From contig OY978525.1 in NCBI GenBank assembly GCA_963854835.1, forward strand, positions 54,948,355 through 55,012,354: a stretch of 64,000 nt of DNA, read 5' to 3'. A program made the translations under genes and the position numbers. The DNA is from Megamerina dolium. Taxonomy: Eukaryota > Arthropoda > Insecta > Diptera > Megamerinidae. Positions 33,241-43,750 of this stretch are shown piece after piece; within the stretch, counting starts at the first letter, position 1; every line of letters starts with the position of its first letter. The notes beneath the pieces are model-generated. The model saw nothing but the letters and a program-made list of their open reading frames with translations, was not told where the DNA came from and did not search any database.

Positions 33241-34523
33241 TAAAGCGTGATCCATTTCGAGGTTTTCTACTACTTTAAAGAAAAAAACACAGACAATTCA
33301 AATTGAATGGGGAATGTTTATTATCATTTGAAAGAACATTCTTTGGCATTTATTTTTTGAAGATTATATCTATCAAATGTTGGCCGCGGCTACATCTCAG
33401 ATGGTCCATCCGTTGAGTCCAATTTTCGATGACTCGTTCTAGCATTTCGACTGGTAACTGGCGAATGACACGCGTGATGTTTTGCTCCAAGGCCTGAATC
33501 GAAGCGGGTTTGTCCGCATAAATTTTAGACTTTACATATCCCCACAGGAAAAAGTCTAACGGTGTGATATCACACGATCTTGGTAGCCAATCGACTGGCC
33601 CAAAACGTGAAATTATCTGCTCATCGAAGTATTCCGTCAATAAATCCATTGATTGATGCGATGTGTGGAAAGTGGCGCCGTCTTGTTGAAACCAAATGTC
33701 GCCGAGATCACGAGCTTCAATTTCAGGCATAAAATAGTCGGATATCATGGCACTATAACGGCCACCATTGACGGTTACGTTCTCACCGGCATCATTTTTG
33801 AAGAAATATGGACCGATGATTCCACCGGCCCACAAACCACACCAAACCGTTGTTTTTTCTGGATGAAGTGGCAGCTGTTGAATCTCTTCAGGCTGCTCTT
33901 CGTCCCAAATGCGGCAATTTTGCTTGTTTACATACCCATTGAGCCAGAAATGGGCCTCATCGCTGAACAAAATTTGGCTTGAAAACGTCGGATCTTCTTT
34001 GAAGTTCCGACCTTATTTTCAAGAGCCCATAGAGCAAAGCGATGTCGCTTGGGAAGGTCGGGCGGTTTCAGTTCTTGCACAAGCTGTATTTTGTATGCTT
34101 TCAATATAAGATCTCGAGTTGCTGCGAACGGCGCCGAATCGACTCTCCACGGTCTTCGTGTACACTCTCAGCTACGGCCGCTATATTTTCTTCACTACGT
34201 GCTGGACGTGGTCTATTCGGTGGAATATTATCCAATAATGAAAGCTGGGTCTCAAGATGGGTGATGGTTTTGTGAATAGTACGCTCAGTAGGCCGATTAT
34301 GTTGACCATAAGTTGGGCGAAGTGCACGGAACACATTCCTCACAGAACGTGAATTTTCGTAATAAAGTTGAACGATTTGTAAACGTTGTTCAGGAGTAAG
34401 TCTTTCCATGATGAAATGCCAAACAATACTAAACAAAAATAACATGACAGCATGGCACGACTCAGACGTGATCTCTCAAAAAAAGGCTATTGAAAAAAGT
34501 ATGTCTACTTGGATCACCCAATA
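33241..34523 (-). mobile_element. Second DD41D-type element, different family
   Basis: About 1.28 kb. Ends share GTGATCCA in inverse orientation (left near 33246, right GGATCACC at 34511), each next to TA. The TIRs beyond this core are poorly matched. It lies within the 3' region of the gypsy element. Confidence 0.65.
33350..34412 (-). pseudogene. DD41D transposase with two frameshifts
   Basis: The N-terminal helix-turn-helix part starts MERLTPEQRLQIVQLYYENS (34412) and runs to about 34115, followed by a shifted segment (LVQELKPPDLPKRHRFALW), then the catalytic domain 33970-33350. Asp motifs: ILFSDEAHFWLNGYVNKQN, IWFQQDGATFHTSHQS, SCDITPLDFFLWG. There are 41 residues between the second and third Asp, the same spacing as the 6244 transposase but clearly diverged from it. 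Frameshifts near 34115 and 34010. All catalytic residues are present. Confidence 0.85.
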
Positions 34524-35768
34524 TTTCAGCATTATTTACAAAATGGAAGCTCAATGCACGTGTTTTATCTGGTATGTACATTTTCTCTCAACATACCGCA
34601 TTCAATGGATGAACAACATCTTGCAGTGTGATTTTTTTGTATGCAACACTACTAAGATATATCGTTATGTGACACCCTGTAACCCATTGTCAAATTCGCG
34701 ACAACTGAGTCAATAATAGGCGTTCACTATCCAGATAAAAACGTAACACATGAGTCTTGTATGTACACACTATGTATTGCTGCTGCTATATATCGAACAG
34801 TCCAAGTATTTCACGCTGTACCACTTGGTTCAGGATATTGGAACTTACATATGTATATGTATGTAACTTCAACTCGATTACCTATTTGGTCTCCGCTAAC
34901 ATCGCTGTATAAATCTTTTCCGGTGTGTCTTAACCTTGCTTGATAAGTTGTCTTTCTACTGTGTCAACGTTCCTCTCTCCTTGATGTGGCGAGATTACCA
35001 GTAATATACTTATTCAATTATTTTCTACAAAATTTAAAGCTTTCACTTTTATTTTTCATAATTACACCTACATAATTATATTAGATTTTTGTTTTATAAA
35101 ATTTGTAGTTGTTATTACAATGTTATATAATTTTACTTTTAGACAAACGATTTCCATGTACATTGTATATAATATAAGTTTTATATATTAATTTATATTT
35201 TTTGTTTTTAAATTTAAAAACTTGCATCGTTGTTTTACATATTGTATAATTTAACAACAACGTTGCAATTTTCTTCTGTTGTAATAACCAACTTTTCTCC
35301 ACTATTCGATTGTGCATATTTTCATCTCAGACCGTGGAAGACGGAATGATAACGCGTTATGTTAATTCTCTCAATTTATTCTATAACTTCTGTCTCCTAT
35401 TGCTATGACTGACCTATTTTTCATAACGATTTCCTAAACCTATGTATATCTGCACTAACTCGAATTTAACTATTTGATTGCTGAAAATGTTTGACTAATT
35501 AATTCGCCCGTGCTCATGAGTATCTACACACCGAATTACAATTCAACGCAATGTATTGCAACAGATGTGGTTATACACGTGACCATAGCAACTTGCCCTA
35601 TTATATGTCCTGAATGTTAACTAATAGTTCTTACTTCATACTATTACATTTTATAACCTAACTAAAAAATTTTTTTTTTGTTCTACCACAATCACTATTA
35701 ATTCGTTAAACTATTATTACTTATTGATAAAAATATTTTAGTAAATTATTATGGTACTTTTTACCATT
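34524..35768. other. AT-rich 3' region of the gypsy element, nothing recognised
   Basis: Between the integrase C-terminus and the DD41D insertion. No open frame with a family motif and no clear repeat. Confidence 0.45.
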
Positions 35769-35999
35769 TTATCCGACTTTGATAGTTGTCGTTACTGGAC
35801 TGTCCACATGTATCACTTCGTATGGTCCAGTCCAGATGGGACTAAATTTATTTTTCCTAGTCTGATTTCTCAACAATACTTTATCACCTATTTTAAAAAT
35901 TATTGGGTGGATTCCTTTTGTTGCGAGCCAAAATATGAAATATGCACATATGCATATTTTGCCTCGCGACATATTTCCCGAAATTGGGAACTACATATT
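35769..35999 (-). pseudogene. Gypsy integrase C-terminal fragment
   Basis: Minus strand: HPIIFKIGDKVLLRNQTRKN followed by SPIWTGPYEVIHVDSP, the typical C-terminal integrase module of gypsy elements. It is separated from the catalytic core by the 36000-36640 insertion-like segment. Confidence 0.75.
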
Positions 36000-36623
36000 T
36001 GTTAATACACATACAAACATTACTCGAAGTTGTGATATACACAATCCATACTAATATTACTTATAATTGTCGAATGTCAGAACATTGCGCCAACTGAGTT
36101 GCAGCTGTGTGTGAAAATGCTGACAAAGCACTTTCCCACACAATTCGTAGTTCTGCACTTACGTAAGCATACCTGTGTAAGCATACATGACAACTAAAAT
36201 CACGCGGTCTACTCATATGTGAGAAAATCAAAAAGTTGCTTTCTCATGTAGAATATACACACATGGAGAGTGAATCGATCTTGTACATAAACACATATAG
36301 TGCATACATACACAAGTGGTGTGAATATATTATGGTATGTTATATGTTGGTATGTGGGTAGATTGATATGTGGCTAGTGTTAGAAAAATGGATATAAGCT
36401 GCCAGCTTACTGAAGGCAGTGGCTGTTCAGTTGTGAGTCTTACATAGAAGTGTTAGCATTAAGAAAAAGTGTAAATACTGCGATCCTTACGAGGCCCTCC
36501 AGTATTAGTGTAAAAGTGAAAAATATAAGACATCAGCAATAAAGTAGCTTATGAGCTTAGATCTAAGTGTCAATCTTGTGAGCTAGGGACTTAGTAAGTG
36601 TTGTGGAAAAATAGTACACAACA
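36000..36623 (+). mobile_element. Possible solo LTR inside the integrase
   Basis: About 624 bp starting TGTTAATACACATAC and ending GTACACAACA. In plus orientation it has a TATA-like GGATATAAGC (near 36390), an initiator-like TTCAGTTG (near 36427) and AATAAAG (near 36538), an LTR-like order. It splits the integrase reading. I could not find a matching target duplication, so both the ends and the call are provisional. Confidence 0.4.
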
Positions 36624-36644
36624 CTTTGTCGTACTGAATTTTAG

Positions 36645-37690
36645 CTAATTTCTTTGCTGAACACTGAATGGTGTCCGTTTTGTCGAAGTATGTATGGTGT
36701 TATTGTGTACGTGCATTGCTGATGCTAACCATTGGTCCCAATTCGACCCATCTTCATTAACAAAACTCCTAAGATATTCTGCTAAAGGTCTGTGGCTCCT
36801 TTCTAAAGAACCATTTGCTTGTGTTATATGTAATTTTTTAACACCCAGCATCTTGCATGTATCGGAAAACAATTTCTAAGTGAAATTCGTACCATTATCA
36901 GTCACTAAAATTTTTGGTATGTTATAACGCGCAATAACTGCGTTGTAAAACGCTTTTGCTACTGTGCTATCTTCAGCATCTGGTATAGCTACGCAAATAA
37001 AAAATTTGAAAAATCATCTTGAAACGTAAGTATGTATTTGTTTCAAGATGTTGTCTCTGGAAGAATACCTACCATGTCCATATATACCTTTTCAAATGGC
37101 TTAGATGGTGTATCAGTTAATATCATTAGCCTCGAGCTCTTGTTAGTTTGACATTTTTTACAATTTTTTACATATTCCTTAATTTGGCTTCGCATACCTT
37201 TCCACCTATACTGTCTTCTAATCCTGAAATAAGTTTTCAGAGCACCCTGATGCCCTCCTAAAGGTGAATCGTGGAAGTTGCGAAGTATCGTCAATATATC
37301 CTTTTCATCAGTGAGAAGTTCCGCATTATTGTTCTCCTGATTTTCTGCATTTTCATCTAGTTCTAACTCGTTACCAGAGCTTTCATCAGGCTCTTCTTGG
37401 CTTTCGATTTCGTCGACTTTATTCCTCGCCATAGAACGAGTCACAACCATTGATGATTCCTCATTCGGTTGTGGAACTCTGCTGAGCGCATCCACGTTCA
37501 AGTTCCTTTTGCCTGGTTTATAAATTATTTCAAAATCAAATTCAGAATATTTGTGCCTGAAACGTGCTAAACGTGATGTCTGATCTTTCAGATTAGCAAT
37601 TCCACGTAAGGGCTGATGGTCAGTGTAGACTTTGAATGGTCTACCCAGTAGATAAGCTCTATAATTCTTTACAGCCCACACGATAGTCAA
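36645..37690 (-). pseudogene. Gypsy RNase H end and integrase core, broken
   Basis: RNase H tail (KVYTDHQPLRGIANLKDQTS, near 37630), an acidic linker, integrase zinc domain (GGHQGALKTYF with the paired Cys of NCKKCQTNK near 37155), and the first Asp in VYMDMVG (near 37080). A frameshift follows near 37040. The second Asp is in LVTDNGTNF (near 36895), with an in-frame stop at about 36878-36880. The Glu region SLERSHRPLAEYLRSF lies near 36800. Confidence 0.8.
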
Positions 37691-38099
37691 GAATTCCTAT
37701 ATGGTATATGGTGGAATACCTTTTCTCAGTATCACTGAGCGCCCTGCTCGCAAAGGCTATTGGTCTATCTTTTCCAATTTCACCTTGCGATAGAACTGCG
37801 CCCAAGGCTTCATTGATGGCATCTGTTGTCAGCACAAAGGGTTCGGAAAAATCTGGATATGCTGAAATTGGTGGAGAGCAAATTGCCTCCTTCAAATTTT
37901 CAAAAGCTTTCTGGCATTTATCGGTCCATTCAAATTTTGCATCTTTTCTTAGTAATTTATTAATTGGTAGCGCTATGCTTGCCATATTTTCAACAAAATT
38001 TCGATAATAGTTTACTAAACCTAAGAATGCCTGAACATCTTTCATATTTCTTGGAAGAGGAATATTTTTGACACATTCTACCTTACTGGGATCTGGCAA
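37659..38099 (-). pseudogene. Gypsy RT end and RNase H start
   Basis: RT-RNase H connection reads QAFLGLVNYYRNFVENMASI (near 38020), then RNase H PFVLTTDAINEALGAVLSQG (near 37830). Frameshifted at both ends relative to its neighbours. Continuous with 38161-38848 and 36645-37690 in gene order. Confidence 0.8.
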
Positions 38100-38160
38100 T
38101 GCCCTTCCTCAGTGCGCTTATGACCTAGGTAAATTATCTCTTTCGCAAAAATTGGCACTT

Positions 38161-38848
38161 CTATGTATTTAGTTTTAAGTTATGTTTACGTAAGAGTTCA
38201 AATACTCTCCGCAAACGCGGGAGTATTTGTGCCAAATTCCGACCGTAGACAACAATGTCATCCAAATATACAAAACAATCTATTCCCTGGAGTCCAGTCA
38301 ATACATGATTCATTAGTCTTTGAAAAGTAGCAGGTGCTCCCGTTAACCCAAAAGGCATTCTACTGAATTCGTAATGCCCCACACCTGAGCTAAAAGCGGT
38401 TTTTTCTCTGTCAGACTCTTCCATTAGCACTTGATGATCCACTGGCCAAATCAAGTGTAGTAAAATAACTACTATGAACTAACTGATCCAATATCTCATA
38501 GATGCGTGGAATTGGAAAAACCTGTTTGATGGTGGCATCGTTCAGTTTTCTGAAATCAACATCCAGTCTACATTTCTTTTTTCCATCGCTTCCCGCCTTC
38601 TTTGGAACTAATATTATTGGTGAACTCCATGGGGAAGGACTAGGAACGATTATCTCGTCTTCCAGCATTTTATTTACCTGTCTATTAATCTCTTCCTTAT
38701 GTACTTCTGGTAACCTGTACTGTCTCTGATTTATTGGTGCCTGGTCTGCCCTTACTGGTACCGTGTGCTTTATACCTGTTGTGTAAGACAATTTATCGCT
38801 TTCCAAATAAAACAAATCGTGAAATGACTTGAAGATGTCTTCCATCAA
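38161..38848 (-). pseudogene. Gypsy reverse transcriptase
   Basis: The N-terminal half (38848-38440) contains SPWSSPIILVPKKAGSDGKK and KLNDATIKQVFPIPRIYE. A frameshift near 38440 is followed by FSRMPFGLTGAPATFQRLMN and the catalytic FVYLDDIVVYG (near 38265). The YxDD box is intact, but the frame is not. Confidence 0.85.
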
Positions 38849-39610
38849 TTATCTTTCTTCCATATTAAGGTTTGAATCTAACTTAACTGTTTCTAATATT
38901 TTAGTAACCCTCTTGTAGTTACTCTTTTCCCTAACGTTATTTATTTTAGAAACTGTATCATGCTCTATATGCTCTATATGATTAAATTTAACTATATTAA
39001 CTCTCATATCGTTACACACAGTATACGCTTTCGTATTTGTATTCAGTATTGGTACATAAACTTTACTATTCGTGACACATCCAAATGTCTCATCTAAAAA
39101 TATCCCGAGAGAAACTTCTTGTTTTTCCACTATAACCGTTTCCAAATCGGTGTTTACATTCAAGGGAACTATCCTCATAGTTCTCCCTGGTACTACAACC
39201 TTACTGTTGTAGAGTACTCTATTAGCCTCGTTAAATGATTTGAGAGGTAAAGTCATTAAATGCTGTTTTCGCTCATCGAAAAAAATCATCCTCTTTTTCA
39301 TAGTATTGAGAATCGGTCGGTTCCATAAATTGTCTCATCCTAGGATACCATCTGCAGGTATCCCTCTCTCTTCAGATATTATATGTAATTCTAAACTCAA
39401 TTCATTAGTCCTTTCATGTTGGGCTATTATTGGCTCTAATGTGTTGACAAATCCTCCGAATGCACCACTAAGATTTTTCCTTGGATTCCCTTTCTTGCTA
39501 ACGATTTTGTTAATTACTGTTGATTTTACTAAACTGGTATCTGTCCCATAGTCTACAAGTAAAATGAGTTTTCCATTTTTTGCTTCCTCACGGATTAGGC
39601 CCTACATTTT
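38849..39610 (-). pseudogene. Gypsy protease and downstream spacer
   Basis: The protease region reads LILLVDYGTDTSLVKSTV (near 39560), so the usual Asp-Thr-Gly is Asp-Tyr-Gly here. A stop interrupts GILG*DNLWN near 39335. The following 150-codon open stretch (39301-38849) continues to RT and contains DETFGCVTNSKVYVPILNTN. Whether the Tyr is a lesion or a family feature cannot be told from one copy. Confidence 0.65.
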
Positions 39611-39744
39611 CATGGCTTTCCTTACTATGGCCTGTTTTTGGAGTATAATTCCCTTGCGGCTTTGTATTTTTTGTGAACGACGTACAAGATAGATTGAACT
39701 CATGCCCATATGGCTTACTTTTTATACAGAAGAGCGTATTTTTC

Positions 39745-40860
39745 CTAGGAAGGAACTTTCCTTTGGCCTTTTTGAGGATTTTCTTTATTCTTTGAGTACT
39801 GATCTGCCTTAAATGGCACTTTATTATTTCTGTTTTGGTGGAACGCTACTATGTTACCTGTTTGGTTGTGGCAATTTTCATAACAATTTAATAAGGTATT
39901 GAGACCTACATTGGTTCCCACATTAAGTGTGTAGTGCTGTTGCCCTCTGTTGAGCAGGATATTCGTATTTACGGCTTCCTCCGTCAGTTCCTCTAATGTC
40001 TTACTTAGCATATGTACTCTAAGCATTGGTTCACTAAGGCCTGTTACGAACGATTTCTTTGTGGACTTCTCTAGCTCCTGTAGCAGTGCTAGGTCTTCTT
40101 TTCCCCCATATGAGGTTTTGACACAGTAAGTTGCGGCGGTTTTCTATTCGTCTAATCTCCTGGCGAACGCACTTATGCTTTCTTGTAGTAATTGCCGTGC
40201 AAACTGGATTTGGTGAGTGATGGGTTCTAGCTGTACTATTTTTAGGTATGTATTTCTTAGAAGTTTATATAATTCTTCCAAATTGGCAAATTTTTTCGCC
40301 AACACCAAATTAAATGCATCTCCGTATAGACGTTGCTTTATGCAGGATTTGAAATCTTCCAACTCATCTGGTTATATTCCTTTGCTGGCTAATTCACACC
40401 CAGTGATAAATTGGTGGACTTCTGTTCTCAAATTTTTTGATTCAGCTCCAGTGAGTACTGGAACTAGTCTACTAACCATCTGTGCTATCTCGTCTATACG
40501 CATTTTTTTCGTTGTTTGTGGCTGCAAGTTCGTAAGTATCTGCCTTACAGGTGTACGGCGGCGAAGAGGTGTCTCTTCTGCTAAACTGCGTTCGCTCTCA
40601 AGATTTCTTAATTGGGCCTGGAGAGCGCTTTTTTGCTCAGTGGCCGCGGACGTTCTGAGTCTCTTTTCTATTTCCTCGGAAATATTTCTCTCCTTAAGTA
40701 ATCCTTCTAATTCCTGATTCCTTCTGTGGAGTTCTACGTTCTTTGCGTCTAGTTGTTCAGCTTCCAACCCTTGGTTTACAATCCTTAATCTGAGGTTTCT
40801 TATTTGCGCCTGCGCTGCATCCAAATTGTCCTTCACGACTAAACTTGCTTCACCCTGATT
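39745..40860 (-). pseudogene. Gypsy-element gag, broken into three pieces
   Basis: The N-terminal piece (40836-40372) is a long coiled coil rich in Glu, Gln, Leu and Arg (IRNLRLRIVNQGLEAEQLDA; RNQELEGLLKERN), then a capsid-like region (40362-40144, ARQLLQESISAFARRLDE), then 40026-39745 with GNIVAFHQNRNNKVPFKADQ. A stop near 40370 and a frameshift separate them. No CCHC knuckle is seen. Confidence 0.7.
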
Positions 40861-41544
40861 TTCTAACTCTTAATTCTGTTAACTCAGCTTCTAGCTCCTC
40901 GCCTGATGCTAGTACTTTGCCGTGTTGCACTTTCGATTTTATAAGCTCGCATTACTCGTAAGTACTATGTTTATTAATTAAATCCCACACGAAAGTGGTT
41001 GCTTCCTGAATTGCAATATCTGAGGAGATACTAACCTCAACTAACGTTTAACGTAAAATATCTTGTCTTACAAGATACTTCGCAGTATCCTACCGACTGC
41101 TCTAAAAATGTTGTGTCCTTTTTTTTCCAACACCGTAACCTTTCTTTAAATATCTTATATTTTAGGACTTACCCCTTTTTTATTTCTCCTTCTACTTTCC
41201 GTAGTTCACTAAAACAAAACAATTTGTTTCCAATATATCAATAGTGTGTATTTATTTATTCAATTCCTTGTTTTTTTCACCATATGGTTATTATGTTCTT
41301 CTTTCACTTTACTAGGATGTTTAATCCTGCACAATGGAATTCTTATTTTACTAGGATGTTTAATACTGCACAATGTCACTCTAATTTTATTGCCCACACT
41401 AACTCGCTCTTTGAGTTATCTTAATTAACTTACTTAGCTAGATTCACTAACTCACTGACTGCCTTCATTTCAGGCCTTCTCTTAGTTTATATAGCCTAAA
41501 ATATATATCATAATTTACAATTTAACCCCATTTTAGTATAAAAG
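40861..41544 (-). other. Leader of the gypsy element
   Basis: AT-rich sequence between gag and the 5' LTR. A repeated CACTTTACTAGGATGTTTAAT-like segment occurs twice near 41308 and 41348. No good PBS (TGG at the LTR edge) is apparent; the nearest TGG-containing stretch is TGGGGTTAAATTG, some 15 bases away. Confidence 0.5.
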
Positions 41545-42075
41545 AATTTCTGAAGAAATGACAATTTCTTCAGTAGGTCATATTTATAACTTATTTTTAG
41601 TAAGTCATCATTATTATTTGTAGTTAATACTTCTTGTTGTAAATATTGTGCATGCGCTCAATATTACGTATTTGTTTTTCCATTTTGGCTTTTATTTTCT
41701 TTTCACTGTGTATGGTTGTTGAATTATTTCATAATCATATAGCGAGGTACGATGACCAGTTGGTTCTTTTTTTATTGTTTATTATTTTATTTATTGTTTA
41801 TTCACTATTTTTCTTCTTCTTCGTTCTTTGTTTTTCATTATTGTGAAATTGTTCAACAATCATACAGTGAAGTACGATGACGCTGACCACGCATTTTTAT
41901 AAATATACTACAACCCATTTTAGCCAATGATAATTACATTATGCATAGTGTGTTGATTATCATTAATTAATGGTTACACATAATAAAATAACATAATGAT
42001 AATAATAATATTACTATAACATTTGTAGTGAGTCAAAATGCATAAATTAGATGAGCATTATTTTGATTCACAACA
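41545..42075 (-). repeat. 5' LTR of the 32073-42075 element
   Basis: Direct repeat of 32073-32603. The minus strand starts TGTTGTGAATCAAAATAATG and ends near CTTCAGAAATT. It contains a TATA-like TATTTATAAAAATGCG and several AATAAA signals. Confidence 0.85.
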
Positions 42076-42412
42076 CAAACAACAAATTTCAAAACAATTA
42101 TATTCATTAAAAAATCGTGAAAAATAAATATTGTGGCAAGTTGATTTGAAAAGGCCAGACAAGGCAATTCGAAATCCATTAGTTTCATTGAAAAATCGTG
42201 AAAAATTCAAATTGTGTCCAGAATAAATTATTTTGAAAATTCAAAATCCATTATTTTCATTAAAAAATTGTGCAAAATACAAATTGTGTCCATAATAAAT
42301 TGATTTGAAAAGCCTCAAACAAGTAAATTCAATATCCATTATTATCATTACATAAACGTGTGAAATTCAAATGGTAGAAAGAATAAATTGTTCTGAAAAG
42401 GCTCAAACAAGG
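42076..42412. repeat. 87-bp satellite, block 3
   Basis: About four units. It ends in CTCAAACAAGG, where the CAAGG forms one half of a target duplication with 48557-48561. Confidence 0.9.
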
Positions 42413-43430
42413 TGTTTAGGAGGGTAGGGTGAGTGTATACTATGTAGGTGTATATGTATATGGAATTACGTGTGGTGTGTGGTGGTACTCACTGTGATGA
42501 TCCACTCCGTCGCTGTGATCGATACTGTTTTGGCACTGGTGTGATTGTTGCTAAAGCTGTTGTTGCTGTTACTGCGCTGACAAGTGTCTCCCCCTTCTCG
42601 TTGCTGATTCTATGCTTCTTTTCCACTTACACGGAGTACAGCTGCCAAGAAATGTAACGAGGCAAAAGGTATAAAGGCGACAAATTCTCCACGGCAGCGG
42701 AACCTTCCTTGTTTCTTATTACACTGAACCGATGCGCAATATATAATTTAGGTCATTTGCCCGTAATATCAATGCACAATTATCTTTAAGCCCTTTCGAC
42801 CATACACTTGTTCGCCACCGTAACACCGTTGAAGTTTATTAACAAACAGAAATTGGTTTTATGATATTTGAAAGTTTGATTATATTATAAAATTGATGAT
42901 ACATAAAAAGTTATAAACACTATTTTTTCTTCTACATATTACACCATCACCTGCTATTGTAAATCACAATTTATCAATGTCAATGTACAATTTGAAAGTT
43001 TTGCTTAGATCAAGGTATAGTATTTTGCAAGATTTTTATATATCTTGTATATATCTGTATTTGTCTGATTCTTGTTATTTGTCTTGCTTCATTCAATCAC
43101 ACATAGCCATTTACCATGAAGGTCGAAGGCATGTACATACGAATAAAAAATATATGTATGCACTCGGAAATATATTTTCGGATACATCAAATTTCTCGCG
43201 CAAAAATCAAATGTGCACTTCCAACTATTTTGTCTCAAACCTTTTAAATATAAACCACATGCGATAACAATCTTCCACCCAATACCTATTTCACTGACTA
43301 ACTCAAATGATGTATACATGAGTTTGATATAGCTTATATATATTCGTATTTTCTATGTACTTATGTAAAAGAATATTGGTATTCATTTGAGAAAAAATGC
43401 GTGTTTAGAGTTATTAGAATTCTGATTATA

Positions 43431-43579
43431 TTCACGGTATAATCCTTATGTTTATAATTACAATAGAATTTAGGCGTATATTTACGGTATAATCCTTATG
43501 TTTATAATTACAATAGAATTTAGGCGTATATTTACGGTATAATCTTTATGTTTATAATTACAATAGAATTTAGGCGCAT

Positions 43580-43580
<1 letters not shown>
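43431..43580. repeat. Three tandem 50-bp repeats
   Basis: Unit TTTACGGTATAATCCTTATG... ending TAGGCGTATA, three near-identical copies in a row. The last one ends AGGCGCATAG and was used as the target site of Jockey copy B. Confidence 0.9.
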
Positions 43581-43619
<39 letters not shown>

Positions 43620-43750
43620 CTTATTTTTTTTATTGAATCTTTCTTATACAAGAAACTAACAATAAGTATTAAAATCTTACAAACTAAATAAAACTATGTG
43701 ATATCCCCTACGTTCCATCACAATTTGGTGAGTCGCGAGATGTAGCAATT

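Larger units (their letters stand above)
32073..42075 (-). mobile_element. Gypsy-superfamily element with two LTRs, carrying later insertions
   Basis: Two direct repeats of about 531 bp (32073-32603 and 41545-42075) flank a minus-strand gag-protease-RT-RNase H-integrase region. A DD41D element (33241-34523) is nested in the 3' part, and a solo LTR may lie within integrase (about 36000-36623). LTRs begin TGTTGTGA on the minus strand. No clean target duplication was found. Satellite lies on both sides. No envelope gene is recognisable in the 3' region. Confidence 0.8.

Noticed and set aside
42448..42657. Open frame and a CAGTGAGT-like splice donor (minus strand) suggesting a host exon
   Set aside because: It lies inside the unidentified inserted unit, with no partner exon or conserved protein segment.
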